Assembly: GCF_031583145.1 (NCBI RefSeq)
Contig: NZ_CP134050.1
Location: forward strand, 5,073,501-5,137,500
Reading direction: 5' to 3'
Source of the DNA: Brevibacillus brevis
GTDB lineage: Bacteria; Bacillota; Bacilli; Brevibacillales; Brevibacillaceae
DNA length: 64,000 bases
The notes beneath the pieces are model-generated. The model searched no databases. It had not been told where the DNA came from and worked only from the letters and a program-made list of their open reading frames with translations. Positions 32,319 to 41,201 of the stretch are shown in pieces. The position numbers and the translations under genes were made by a program. How positions within the stretch are numbered: position 1 is the stretch's first letter; every line of letters begins with the position of its first letter.

Positions 32319-33206
32319 TTATTGTGCTTGAGCGATGGTTTCCTTGGCCGCAGTGGCCTGTTCGTGCGCATGGTAGGAGCTGCGGACGAGCGGCCCGGCT
32401 TCCACATGGCTGAACCCCCGCTTCATGCCCTCTTCTTTCAAGCGGGCGAATTCGTCGGGATGATAGTAATGCTCCACATTCAAGTGCTTTTTCGTCGGCT
32501 GCAGATACTGCCCGATCGTCATGATATTGACGTCGACGGAGCGCAAATCGTCCATCGTCTCCAGGATTTCTTCGATCGTCTCGCCTACACCGATCATCAG
32601 GCTGGACTTGGTGGGAATATCCGGCTGGAGCTCTTTTGCCTTTTTCAGCAAAGCCAGCGTCCGGTCGTATTTGGCACGGGCGCGTACGCGATCGGACAAT
32701 CGGCGGACGGACTCGATATTGTGGTTCAATACATCCGGGCGTGCGTCCATGACCACTTTCAACGCATCCCAGTTGCCCATGAAATCCGGAATCAACACTT
32801 CCACGGACGCAAACGGCAGGCGGCGGCGTATCGCTTTGATGGTCTCCGCAAAAATTTGGGCACCGCCATCAGCCAAATCGTCCCGGGCTACGGAAGTCAC
32901 GACGACGTGCCGAAGACGCATTTGCTCCGCGGCTTCCGCTACGCGTTCCGGCTCCGCTGTATCCAGCTCGGTAGGCAGTCCGGTTTTGACGGCACAAAAG
33001 CGACAGGCGCGCGTACATATATCACCCAAAATCATGAAGGTGGCTGTTCCGCTTGCCCAGCACTCATGAATGTTGGGGCATTTCGCTTCTTCGCAAACAG
33101 TGTGCAGCGTCTTGCTGCGCATGGTTTGCTTCAGTTCTTTAAAGCTGGCTAGTTCGGATCCCGATACAAGGTTGATCTTGAGCCACTCCGGTTTCCGTTG
33201 CGTCAT
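32319..33206 (-). CDS. lipA: Lipoyl synthase (radical SAM)
   Basis: A 295-residue enzyme that inserts two sulfurs into octanoyl groups on lipoyl domains. The auxiliary cluster cysteines C38-x4-C43-x5-C49 ([13 protein letters not shown]) and the radical SAM triad C64-x3-C68-x2-C71 ([10 protein letters not shown]) are intact. The C-terminal RSSY motif (LVRSSYHA) is present. The ATG at 33206 follows GAGGAGTGAG. It is the yutB position of the yut cluster. YutI upstream in the window could supply Fe-S clusters. Confidence 0.97.
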   Translation of the reverse strand: MTQRKPEWLKINLVSGSELASFKELKQTMRSKTLHTVCEEAKCPNIHECWASGTATFMILGDICTRACRFCAVKTGLPTELDTAEPERVAEAAEQMRLRHVVVTSVARDDLADGGAQIFAETIKAIRRRLPFASVEVLIPDFMGNWDALKVVMDARPDVLNHNIESVRRLSDRVRARAKYDRTLALLKKAKELQPDIPTKSSLMIGVGETIEEILETMDDLRSVDVNIMTIGQYLQPTKKHLNVEHYYHPDEFARLKEEGMKRGFSHVEAGPLVRSSYHAHEQATAAKETIAQAQ

Positions 33207-33288
33207 AGGGCTCACTCCTCATGTGACTTGGTTCTCTCTATTATAGAGGGTTGGACAAGGGGGAGCAACCTTTTCCACCCCCGGTAGT

Positions 33289-35472
33289 TCACCCCAAAGT
33301 ATGGACCAAATGCCGGTCGGAAACTCCGAGCCACGGTTCCAGAATCCGAAGCTCCCGATCCTGGCAGGTAAACAGAAAGATTTGGTGCTTCTCCGACAGC
33401 TCTGCCAAAAATTCCAGCGTCCGCCTGAGGCGCTCGTCGTCGTAGTGTACGAAGTGGTCGTCGAAGAAGAGGGGCAACGGTTCGGAATTCTGGCTCACAT
33501 GGCTCAGCAGTGCAAGGCGCTGCGCGAGGAAAAGCTGGTCTTGCGTACCGGTCGAGCATTGTTCCAGATCGAGCACCAACTGCCTCGCCGGCTCCAGCAG
33601 ACGGACCGCGAAGCCTTCCTGCGGATCCAATCGGACGTCTCGGTACTCCCCTGCCGTAATTTGGGCGAACACCTCCGAAGCCCGTTCATTGATCCCGGGC
33701 GACACGTCCCGATTCCATTCGGCAACCGCTTCCTGCAGCGCGTCGCGAGCGATTTGCAGCGCTTCCCGCTTTTGCAAAAGCTGCTGCATTGCCGAAGCCG
33801 CCTCCTCCTGCTCGCTTTTCGCCTTGGCGAGCGATACGGCATCGTGTGCCGCTACTTCCCCGTTTGCCCGGGCGATTTGTTCCCGCAGATGCTGGATCTG
33901 CCGTTCTACCCGCTCCAGCTCGACCAGCATAGCTGCCTGCTCTCGCTCCAGCTCCGCCTTTTCCGTTTCCCACACCGCTCGGAGCTGCTCTCCCCACTGA
34001 AGCAGGAGACGAGCTTTTTCTTCCTGCCTGGCGAGCCGGTCTTGGAGCTGGACCGATTCACGGTCGCGAAGGCTGCCCAGCGCTTCTTCACGCATCTGTG
34101 CAAAAGTCTCCCAGCTTGGTACGCCCCAAGTGCCGATGAGGCGTTGCAGCTCGTCGTCCAGATCAGCCAGCTCCCGCTGACGGTTCTGTATCTCTTGGGC
34201 AGCGGGATCGGAAACATGGCTCGGATTTGCTTTTGCCCGCATCCTCACCCACGCCGTACCCGCCAGAAGCGCCGAACCTGCAAGCAATACCCCGGCTGGC
34301 AGCGCTTGGTCGAAAATGGCAAGGACAATCCCCAGTACAGCAAGCGCTCCCGCCATTCCCCAAAGCCTGGTGGGCGCCCCTCCCTTTTTCTTCTGCCTGT
34401 CCGCTCTGTCCTGCCGTCCTCCACGGCTCGCCATCGTCGCCGCCAGCATCGCCAGCTGCACGTGGCCTTCCTCCCACTGCCTGCGCAGCTGTACCCCTCT
34501 ATCGTAGTCGGCCAGCAGACGATCCCGGTCGACGTCATCCCACTTCCCCTTCTCGACTTGAAACGAACAGGCATCCATCCGGGCAAGCGCAGCTCTCGCC
34601 TCCTCATGGATCTGCTTTTCCTTCGGGGTGCCTGCCGAACGAGACCACCCTTCCCATTCCTCGTCGGACTTCGGAGGCGTATGGCTATGTTCCCATCGCT
34701 TCTGCCAGGACTGCTCACGCTCCCGCAAAAGCTGCTGACGCTGCCGCAGACGGCTGTGCAGATGCTCCAAATCCCGTTTCTCGTCCTCCCACTCTGCGAT
34801 CTGACGGGTCAACTGGCTGATGATTTTCCAGGCAGACTCTGCGCTGGCGAGCTCGGCTTCCTTCTGCGCCAGCAGCGCTCCGGCTTTGCCCAGGAGTGTG
34901 CTCTCCGCCCGCTCCTTCTTTCCGATGGCGGCCAAATCCCGATCCAGTTCGGCCAGCATGCGGCTTGCGGCCGGATTGGCCTCTTCGTTTTGGGCAAGCG
35001 CGGGCATCAGATGCTCCGCTGCAAAGAGCGGTCCCCTTTTGATCCAGGCAATATCGGTGAACAGACTGCGTGTCAGCCCCAGGTGCTGCTCCAGGAATGG
35101 CCGTTCCTTGCGTCTGTCCTCCATGTAGATGTCCGTCAGCTCCGTCCATTCCGGCTCGAGAAAAAGGCGCGACTGCTCGCGCTCTCTGAGCAGGCAGCGG
35201 TGCAGCCGGTACGATTTGTCCCCGAGCCGGTAAGAAATGATCGTCTCGTAGTCTCCTTGGTGCCAGGGGCGATACTTTTCGTACTCAGGCAGATAGCGGG
35301 CGCTCTTCACGTAATCGCGCTTCAAGCCGTAAAGCGCCGCGAAAATTCCTTGCAGCAGGGTCGACTTTCCCGATTCGTTCGGAGCTGCAAAAACGTTAAG
35401 GCCCGCCCCGAAGCGGAACGACGCATCCTGCCATTTGCCAAAGCCTTTGAGAGAAAGTTCGTCGATTCTCAT
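33289..35472 (-). CDS. yhaN: SbcC-like ATPase YhaN with an internal membrane hairpin
   Basis: A 727-residue SMC/Rad50-like ATPase. Walker A is APNESGKST (residues about 30-38), the signature is STGTQDQLFLAQRL and Walker B is LPLFFDDHFVHYDDE near the C-terminus. Long coiled coils lie between. Midway (about residues 366-410) two hydrophobic helices (GALAVLGIVLAIF, AGVLLAGSALLAGTAWV) interrupt the coil, as in B. subtilis YhaN. It partners with the upstream YhaO nuclease; its start overlaps the yhaO stop by ATGA. It is shorter than the roughly 960-residue Bacillus protein. Confidence 0.88.
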   Translation of the reverse strand: MRIDELSLKGFGKWQDASFRFGAGLNVFAAPNESGKSTLLQGIFAALYGLKRDYVKSARYLPEYEKYRPWHQGDYETIISYRLGDKSYRLHRCLLREREQSRLFLEPEWTELTDIYMEDRRKERPFLEQHLGLTRSLFTDIAWIKRGPLFAAEHLMPALAQNEEANPAASRMLAELDRDLAAIGKKERAESTLLGKAGALLAQKEAELASAESAWKIISQLTRQIAEWEDEKRDLEHLHSRLRQRQQLLREREQSWQKRWEHSHTPPKSDEEWEGWSRSAGTPKEKQIHEEARAALARMDACSFQVEKGKWDDVDRDRLLADYDRGVQLRRQWEEGHVQLAMLAATMASRGGRQDRADRQKKKGGAPTRLWGMAGALAVLGIVLAIFDQALPAGVLLAGSALLAGTAWVRMRAKANPSHVSDPAAQEIQNRQRELADLDDELQRLIGTWGVPSWETFAQMREEALGSLRDRESVQLQDRLARQEEKARLLLQWGEQLRAVWETEKAELEREQAAMLVELERVERQIQHLREQIARANGEVAAHDAVSLAKAKSEQEEAASAMQQLLQKREALQIARDALQEAVAEWNRDVSPGINERASEVFAQITAGEYRDVRLDPQEGFAVRLLEPARQLVLDLEQCSTGTQDQLFLAQRLALLSHVSQNSEPLPLFFDDHFVHYDDERLRRTLEFLAELSEKHQIFLFTCQDRELRILEPWLGVSDRHLVHTLG

Positions 35473-36593
35473 CGGGCGCTCCCTCCGATCCGGGCCAGCG
35501 CTTCCCGGCGCGCCAGCCTGACAGCTTCCCGCTCCGCTTCGCTAGCTGCCTGCTCTTCCCGCTGCGCCAGCTTGGCGAGCCACCTGCCCCAGATTCCCTG
35601 CTCCGCGATCAGCCTGTCCGCATCCACATCCGGCCATGTCTGATCCGAGATGTGCAAGTGGAAAAAACGGGAGAATCGCTGATGCAAGACAGCAAGGGAC
35701 GGGGAAAAATGAGCGGCCCGCTCACCGGTTAACGCAAGGTAGAGAAGGTCGCTGTCCCGCTCATCCGCCAATTTTTCCTCCAGCAGATCGATGAGCTGTT
35801 CCATCGTCTCCGCCCCTTCTAGACCGATCTGCCGCCTGCGGATCCGCCTTTGTCCGATCGGCACCATCTCCAGCGCGACCCTCCCTGTCCGATCGATTTC
35901 CCCGTACAGCACGCTGCGTTGCCCTTCCTCCTTGGCATTCAATCCTTCCGGGGAACCGGGATACGCGGCGACCGGCCATTTTTTCTGCGGGTGCAAAAAC
36001 TGCCCCGGCTTGTGGATGTGTCCGAGCGCTACGTAATCTACTCCCGTTTCAGCCACTTCCTGCAACGTAATCGGCGCATACGGGTGATGCTCCTCTGCTT
36101 CCTTGCCGAGCATGCTCGCATGCAGCACCATCAGATGGTAGCGGTATCCGTCCAGCTTTCCGGGGAAGGAGACGAGCGGGGATTCGTAAGCATGGTGATT
36201 CGGAAATCCCCAGCCGTAGATGACACATGATTTGTCCGGAAACTCGTACGCTCCCCATTCCGGTGTGAACCAATGTACATTTCCGGACCAATCGAGCGTC
36301 TGGTAAAAGGAATCCGGACGCCACGGATCGTGGTTGCCCGGGGCGATGCACACCGGAACAGGGGCGACGCTCGCGAACAAATCGCGCAAAAACAGCGCGG
36401 TAGACCTGCGCCCCCCGTGGTATTCCAGCAAGTCGCCCGCGATCAGCCAGAAATCAGCCTGCCTGTCCAGGACGAGATCCCGAATTTGCCGCATCGTCTT
36501 GCGGAAATCGTCCTGCCGCAGCTCGTACCGATCAGAGAGCGCCTGAAGCGGCGCGTCCAGATGGACATCCGCGGTATGTATGAATGACAACAC
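35469..36593 (-). CDS. yhaO: SbcD/Mre11-like metallophosphoesterase YhaO
   Basis: A 374-residue DNA repair nuclease-type protein. It has the calcineurin-like motifs FIHTADVHLDAP, IAGDLLEYHGG, APGNHDPW, MVLHAS and ALGHIHKP in the right order. It starts at a GTG at 36593 after AGGAGTTGAGAGATT. It is translationally coupled to yhaN and should form a nuclease-ATPase complex akin to Mre11-Rad50. The C-terminal 100 residues are charged and helical. Confidence 0.92.
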   Translation of the reverse strand: MLSFIHTADVHLDAPLQALSDRYELRQDDFRKTMRQIRDLVLDRQADFWLIAGDLLEYHGGRRSTALFLRDLFASVAPVPVCIAPGNHDPWRPDSFYQTLDWSGNVHWFTPEWGAYEFPDKSCVIYGWGFPNHHAYESPLVSFPGKLDGYRYHLMVLHASMLGKEAEEHHPYAPITLQEVAETGVDYVALGHIHKPGQFLHPQKKWPVAAYPGSPEGLNAKEEGQRSVLYGEIDRTGRVALEMVPIGQRRIRRRQIGLEGAETMEQLIDLLEEKLADERDSDLLYLALTGERAAHFSPSLAVLHQRFSRFFHLHISDQTWPDVDADRLIAEQGIWGRWLAKLAQREEQAASEAEREAVRLARREALARIGGSAR

Positions 36594-36724
36594 AATCTCT
36601 CAACTCCTCACATGACAAACGAAAGCGTCGAATGGTACAATTTGGACAACCCATCAACCAAAGACGAACATATTTTCCCTTTATGATACAGGAAGAAAAG
36701 TGGGCTTGAAAAGGAGTGATTGAA

Positions 36725-37489
36725 GTGCGTATCGCATATTTGGACTGTTTTTCGGGAATCAGCGGAGACATGCTCTTGGCGGCACTCGTCGATGCAGGGG
36801 CTGATCGCAGCCGCATCGAGGATCAACTGCGCAAGCTGCCCGGCTTGCACTTTCGCCTCGAATGGAGAACCGTGGTGAAGACCGGCGTCACCGCGCTAAA
36901 GCTCGATGTCATCGACGAGACACCCGCGCCTGCGCAGCCTCTCAAACCGCTCAAAGTAATCGGGCAGCATGACCACGCCCATCGTGCCTACAAGGATATC
37001 GTGGAGATGATCGAGGCTGCCGAGCTCGCCCCCCGTGTAACGGCTCGCGCCTTGGCCATTTTTGAAAAGATTGCGGTGGCTGAAGCGAAAATTCACGGCG
37101 TTCCTGTGGAAACGGTACACTTTCATGAAGTAGGGGCCCTCGATTCCATCGTGGATGTCGTCGGAATCGCGCTCGGCCTGGAGGATCTGGGAATCGATCA
37201 GCTCTACTGCGGTCCGGTCCCGACCGGAAACGGCTACGTGCGCTGCGACCATGGCCTCTACCCCGTCCCTGCTCCCGCCACGATGGAAATGCTCGTCGGC
37301 ATTCCGTTGCGGCGCACGACCGTGGAAAAGGAGCTGACCACACCGACCGGAGCCGGTGTGGCCGCTGCACTGGTGCGCGAGTTTGGCCCCCTCCCGGCCA
37401 TGACCGTGGACGCAATCGGATACGGCGCCGGGACCCGCGACCTGCCCGACCAGCCAAACGTGCTCCGCCTGCTCGCAGGCCGCCTGTAG
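36725..37489 (+). CDS. larC: LarC1: nickel-pincer nucleotide cyclometallase, N-terminal domain alone
   Basis: A 254-residue protein equal to the first domain of LarC, which inserts nickel into the pyridinium pincer nucleotide used by lactate racemase-type enzymes. The family motifs AYLDCFSGISGDMLLAALVDAG, EVGALDSIVDVVG and PVPAPATMEML are intact. It begins at a GTG at 36725, six bases after AAAAGGAGTG, and stops where the domain ends. No programmed frameshift into a second domain is possible here because LarC2 lies on the other strand at 38950. larA, larB and larE are not in the window. Confidence 0.88.
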   Translation: MRIAYLDCFSGISGDMLLAALVDAGADRSRIEDQLRKLPGLHFRLEWRTVVKTGVTALKLDVIDETPAPAQPLKPLKVIGQHDHAHRAYKDIVEMIEAAELAPRVTARALAIFEKIAVAEAKIHGVPVETVHFHEVGALDSIVDVVGIALGLEDLGIDQLYCGPVPTGNGYVRCDHGLYPVPAPATMEMLVGIPLRRTTVEKELTTPTGAGVAAALVREFGPLPAMTVDAIGYGAGTRDLPDQPNVLRLLAGRL

Positions 37490-37536
37490 CCTGCCCTCCA
37501 GTCTGCCGGACAATCCGAGCCACGCAGGCAAACATA

Positions 37537-37594
37537 GACAGACCTCCCTACGGACATGGTAAGGGTAGATCCATGTTCGGAAGGGAGGTCTGTC
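37537..37594 (+). promoter_or_regulatory. Long hairpin sequestering the ribosome binding site of the DUF421 gene
   Basis: GACAGACCTCCCT (37537-37549) pairs perfectly with AGGGAGGTCTGTC (37582-37594), and CGGACATGG (37551-37559) pairs with CCATGTTCG (37571-37579), around an 11-base loop. The 3' arm holds the binding site GGAAGGGAGG and ends exactly one base before the ATG at 37595. No T run follows, so it is not a terminator. Confidence 0.75.
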
Positions 37595-38296
37595 ATGTCT
37601 GCGAATGTTTCCCTGCTGGAAATCCTTTTGCGCACGTCTGTCACCTTTCTAGCCATGCTCATCCTGACCCGCCTTTTGGGCAAAAAGCAGCTCAGCCATC
37701 TTACTTTTTTCAATTACGTGACGGGCATTACCTTTGGCTCCATCGCGGCTGAAATCGTCATCCAGAAGGATCTGCTCCTCTTCACGGGGCTCACCGGTCT
37801 GATCTGGTGGACGTTTTTGACCTTACTGGTCAGCTATGCCGGCTTGAAATGGCCAAAAGCTCGCATCGCTATTGACGGAGAGCCTACCATCATCATACGC
37901 CATGGGGAAATTATCGAATCGGCGATGGCCAGGACCCGTTTGAATCTGGACGATCTGACGATGATGCTGCGTGAGCGTGACGCGTTTTCCATCAGCGAAG
38001 TCGAGTACGCCATCCTGGAGCCTCACGGCAAATTGAGCGTATTGAAAAAGCCGGAATATCAATACGCAACGAAAAAGGATGTAAAGGCGAGAACGCCGCT
38101 ACATCCTTTGCTGCCTGCTGAAATCATCTCCGACGGGAAATACGTCGCGAAAAATCTGATAGAGCTCGGCATCAGCACCAAATGGGTCGAACGACGACTC
38201 CATCAGGCTGGCATCCACTCCGTGCACGACGTCTTTTACGCTGAGCTGCAACCCGATCATAGCCTCTACATCGACCGGCGCAATCCCGATCAATGA
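37595..38296 (+). CDS. DUF421 family membrane protein (YetF/YkjA type)
   Basis: A 233-residue protein. The N-terminal part contains three hydrophobic helices with LLRTSVTFLAMLILTRLLGKKQ and FNYVTGITFGSIAAE, followed by a cytoplasmic YetF-type domain (ILEPHGKLSVLKKPE). Members occur widely in spore formers and are often forespore-expressed; the function is unknown. The ATG at 37595 follows GGAAGGGAGG within a strong hairpin. Confidence 0.9.
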   Translation: MSANVSLLEILLRTSVTFLAMLILTRLLGKKQLSHLTFFNYVTGITFGSIAAEIVIQKDLLLFTGLTGLIWWTFLTLLVSYAGLKWPKARIAIDGEPTIIIRHGEIIESAMARTRLNLDDLTMMLRERDAFSISEVEYAILEPHGKLSVLKKPEYQYATKKDVKARTPLHPLLPAEIISDGKYVAKNLIELGISTKWVERRLHQAGIHSVHDVFYAELQPDHSLYIDRRNPDQ

Positions 38297-38302
38297 CCTG
38301 GT

Positions 38303-38854
38303 TTAGCGCAGCAATTTGAGAAACTCGCGCATAAACCCGGGCAAGTCCGGCCAAGCATGTCCGGAGACAAAATTGCCGTCGACGTGCAGCGTTTCGGTCT
38401 GGTAGATGGCGCCGCACGCTTCCACATCCGGGCGGCACGCCTGGTAAGCAGTCATTTCCCTGCCAGCCAGGTGCTCACGAACCACTGCCAACACCTGAGC
38501 ACCGTGGCAGATGGCGGCTACGGGCTTGTTTGTCTCGAAAAAGTGGGCAACAATCGGTTTCAGGTGCTCATTCAGCCGAATGTGCTCCGGTGCCCGTCCG
38601 CCTGGGATGATCAAGGCGTCAAACGCCTCTGGATTGATCTCGGAAAACGCGGCGTGGGCAGACAGCTGGTACGCAGGCTTTTCTGTATACGTCTCGCTGT
38701 GAGCTTCAAAATCGTGGCAGACCGTATGCAGGGTCTTTACACTCGGCGCTGCAATGACGGTTTCGAAACCTTCTTCCAGACAACGGTAGTACGGGTAGTA
38801 GACTTCCAGCGCCTCTACTGCATCTCCTGTGACAATCAACACTTTTTTGCTCAT
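38303..38854 (-). CDS. DJ-1/PfpI family protein, intracellular protease-like
   Basis: A 183-residue DJ-1/PfpI protein. The nucleophile elbow AAICHGAQVLA puts the reactive cysteine near residue 116, with an ALIIPGGRAPEHIR motif upstream that carries the conserved acidic partner. It is closer to the PfpI/YraA-type than the Hsp31-type protein at 7323. The ATG at 38854 follows AAGGAGGCTGTGAG, 95 bases after the larC2 stop on the same strand; the DUF421 gene is convergent. Confidence 0.9.
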   Translation of the reverse strand: MSKKVLIVTGDAVEALEVYYPYYRCLEEGFETVIAAPSVKTLHTVCHDFEAHSETYTEKPAYQLSAHAAFSEINPEAFDALIIPGGRAPEHIRLNEHLKPIVAHFFETNKPVAAICHGAQVLAVVREHLAGREMTAYQACRPDVEACGAIYQTETLHVDGNFVSGHAWPDLPGFMREFLKLLR

Positions 38855-38949
38855 CTCACAGCCTCCTTGGAAAATGGATAGGGAGGAAATTCTCCTCGTT
38901 TTCCAATTCTTTGAAGGGAGTCCGTGCTCCTGCTGTCTTTACACGAATT

Positions 38950-39912
38950 TCACAGACTTTTCTCGGACGCCAGCTGTACCGCCTGCTGGTACACCTGCCT
39001 GAGGGGCACTCCAGCCGCTTCCGCCAGCTTCGCGCATGCAGCGTATTCCGGAGCGACCTGCACTTTCTTTTCGCGATGGAATCCCAGCTTGACTGTGACT
39101 TCACCCCACTCGGTTGCCACTGTCACAAAACGGCGAGCAAGACGGTGGCACGCGACCGGGAACGAACGGATGCCAAATGTTGTGGTTTCCGTAAACAGGA
39201 GCGTTTTCAACGCTTCCGCCTCGCTCTGGTAGCACATGACCTGCAGGAGTGTACCCGGGCGGCTTTTTTTCATCGTCACCGGCTGAAAGTGGACGTCGTT
39301 GGCACCAGCCCGCAGACAGAGCTCCATCACGTAAGCGAGCCACTCCGGACTGCTGTCGTCCAGGTTGGCTTGCAGCAGCAGCATCCCTTCATCGATATGT
39401 TCTTCCTCATGGTTTCTCTGCTCCCGAACTACCGAAATCCCTTGCGCCTCGCCATCTTCCAGCACAAGAACGGCGAGACCCTCGCCCTTCTCGATTCGCT
39501 GCAGCCGTCCTTCCAGCTCGGCCAGAGGCTTAGCGCCAGCCTCGCGCAGCCATGCCATCGCCAGTGGAGAGAATGTTTCCATCCCCCACTCCTTCTTCTC
39601 TGTCAGCTCCCAGCCCGTCATCAGTTCCAGCAATGGGAGCGGCAATCCGGCAGGCACAGGGAGAGGCTGCACCAGCAGTTCGAACGGAGGGCTGTCCTGG
39701 CTTGCCACCCCCGCCAATTGAAGCAGCGCCTCCTCCTCTTCCTCCCATCGGACCGAGGGACAAAGGGCTCGCAAGCTTCGCACCTGTCCAAGCAGCGCCT
39801 CTCCCCTCCCCAAGGCAGTGTCGTCACGGTGCTCCAGCACTCCAAGTCTGCGAAGGGGGGCGACCAGGTGTCGCAAGGCTAGCGGCGCTTCGGCACGTAT
39901 CACCAATTTCAT
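38950..39912 (-). CDS. larC2: LarC2: C-terminal LarC domain fused to a degenerate LarC1-like region
   Basis: A 320-residue protein. Residues about 175-320 are a LarC2 domain: LLQANLDDSSPEWLAYVMEL, FQPVTMKKSRPGTLLQVMC, FTETTTFGIRS and a C-terminal LAEAAGVPLRQVYQQA. Residues about 80-165 resemble a shortened LarC1 (PLPVPAGLPLPLLELMTG against PVPAPATMEMLVG), lacking the N-terminal DCFSGISGDM part. Together with the gene at 36725, whose strand is opposite, it would supply a complete LarC. The ATG at 39912 follows GGGAGGAAGCCTGC. Confidence 0.8.
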   Translation of the reverse strand: MKLVIRAEAPLALRHLVAPLRRLGVLEHRDDTALGRGEALLGQVRSLRALCPSVRWEEEEEALLQLAGVASQDSPPFELLVQPLPVPAGLPLPLLELMTGWELTEKKEWGMETFSPLAMAWLREAGAKPLAELEGRLQRIEKGEGLAVLVLEDGEAQGISVVREQRNHEEEHIDEGMLLLQANLDDSSPEWLAYVMELCLRAGANDVHFQPVTMKKSRPGTLLQVMCYQSEAEALKTLLFTETTTFGIRSFPVACHRLARRFVTVATEWGEVTVKLGFHREKKVQVAPEYAACAKLAEAAGVPLRQVYQQAVQLASEKSL

Positions 39913-40046
39913 GCAGGCTTCCTCCCTTTTGAGCCGTTTTGCTCTTTTCTAGCATCATACCGCAAATCTTCCAGAAAGTATGTTGGATAAACGGCCCCCG
40001 CTGGCAGAAACTACAACGGAGACTATCTGGGCTGGAGGGAGACGGG

Positions 40047-41060
40047 ATGCGAGTTTTCCGCCTAATCATTCAGATTAGCTTGTGCGTGGCTGCCGCTATC
40101 ATGCCGCTGGAATCCGTCGCGGCCGCAGATTCATCTGCTACTGCTGCCGGAGCCGATCGGCTCATGAAGGCGCGTCTGGAGCTTTTCCAGCGGATGGAGT
40201 CGTTGTATGGGATTCCCTGGACGTATCTGGCTGCCGTCGACCAATACGAGCGAACGATGAAAATACGAAGAAAGAAGGGCACGGAAGCGTCTTCTTCCCG
40301 CTTGACTTCCATCGACATTCCCCCTGAGCGTTGGGGCGGAATGTGGAATCCGGACACGGAGGACACGAATCCGGCTTCCATCGCCTTTTTCAACGGCATG
40401 GGCATAGATGGCGACAGTGACGGGATTGCGGACCGCCACAACGACATAGATGTGCTCGCTTCCGTCATCCGCTATCTGTCTGCGTACGGCTATTCCTCGG
40501 ATGACTGGGGGATCGGGCTATGGTCGTACTACCAGCGAGACCGGTCGGTGAAGACGATCAAACAGTTCGCCAAAGTGTACGACAAATACCAGCACCTGAA
40601 TCTGGAGCAGCGCCATTTCCCAATTCCCCCGCGCTACACCTACAGCTATCGCAGCACGTGGGGAGCCAGCCGCGGCTGGGGAGGGCACCGCATCCATGAA
40701 GGGACCGATATTTTCGCTTCGTACGGGACGCCCGTCCTCAGCACAGCCTACGGGGTCATCGAAGTCATCGGATGGAACCGCTACGGAGGCTGGCGTATCG
40801 GCATGCGCGACATGGGCAACGTGTACCACTATTTCGCTCATCTTTCCTCATTTAAAAAAGGGCTAAAGCCGGGCGATATCGTGGAGCCTGGACAAGTCAT
40901 CGGCTACGTGGGCAGTTCCGGATACGGGAAGCCTGGCACCGCAGGCAAATTTCCGCCTCACCTGCACTACGGGATGTACCGCGAAACAGGCGGTGCCGAC
41001 TGGGCATTTGATCCTTATCCTTACCTGAGACGCTGGGAGCGGCAGAGCCGGAAGCGCTGA
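40047..41060 (+). CDS. lytH: M23 family spore-cortex peptidase LytH/YunA type
   Basis: A 337-residue exported peptidase. Residues 1-27 form a signal peptide, residues 30-190 a helical domain with a lysozyme-like flavour (GIPWTYLAAVDQYERT), and the C-terminal half an M23 domain with zinc ligands H217 and D221 (HEGTDIF) and an HLHYG motif. In B. subtilis LytH trims cortex peptides to single L-alanine side chains. The ATG at 40047 follows GGAGGGAGACGGG. The location near lipA and yut genes matches Bacillus. Confidence 0.88.
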   Translation: MRVFRLIIQISLCVAAAIMPLESVAAADSSATAAGADRLMKARLELFQRMESLYGIPWTYLAAVDQYERTMKIRRKKGTEASSSRLTSIDIPPERWGGMWNPDTEDTNPASIAFFNGMGIDGDSDGIADRHNDIDVLASVIRYLSAYGYSSDDWGIGLWSYYQRDRSVKTIKQFAKVYDKYQHLNLEQRHFPIPPRYTYSYRSTWGASRGWGGHRIHEGTDIFASYGTPVLSTAYGVIEVIGWNRYGGWRIGMRDMGNVYHYFAHLSSFKKGLKPGDIVEPGQVIGYVGSSGYGKPGTAGKFPPHLHYGMYRETGGADWAFDPYPYLRRWERQSRKR

Positions 41061-41091
41061 GCTGCTTTCGCCCCGCGAAGCGTTGTTGCCT

Positions 41092-41123
41092 GAAGCGGCA
41101 AAGTCGGCCGCTTCTTTGCGTTT
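41092..41123 (+). terminator. Terminator of lytH
   Basis: GAAGCGGC pairs with GCCGCTTC, followed by TTTGCGTTT; a moderate U tract. Confidence 0.6.
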
Positions 41124-41201
41124 GACAGAAAGAGCACGGGCCTCCTACAATGGTCACATTCCATTACGAAACGCGTTTTCTACGCGAGAGAGGTGAGTCT
41201 C

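Noticed and set aside
33301..35643. A 780-codon plus-strand frame opposite yhaN
   Set aside because: It mirrors the YhaN gene, which has Walker A, signature and Walker B motifs. The antisense product is rich in Leu, Arg, Pro and Gln without domain structure.
37537..37594. Hairpin as a terminator for larC1
   Set aside because: No U tract follows; the ATG of the next gene starts right after the stem, so translational control fits better.
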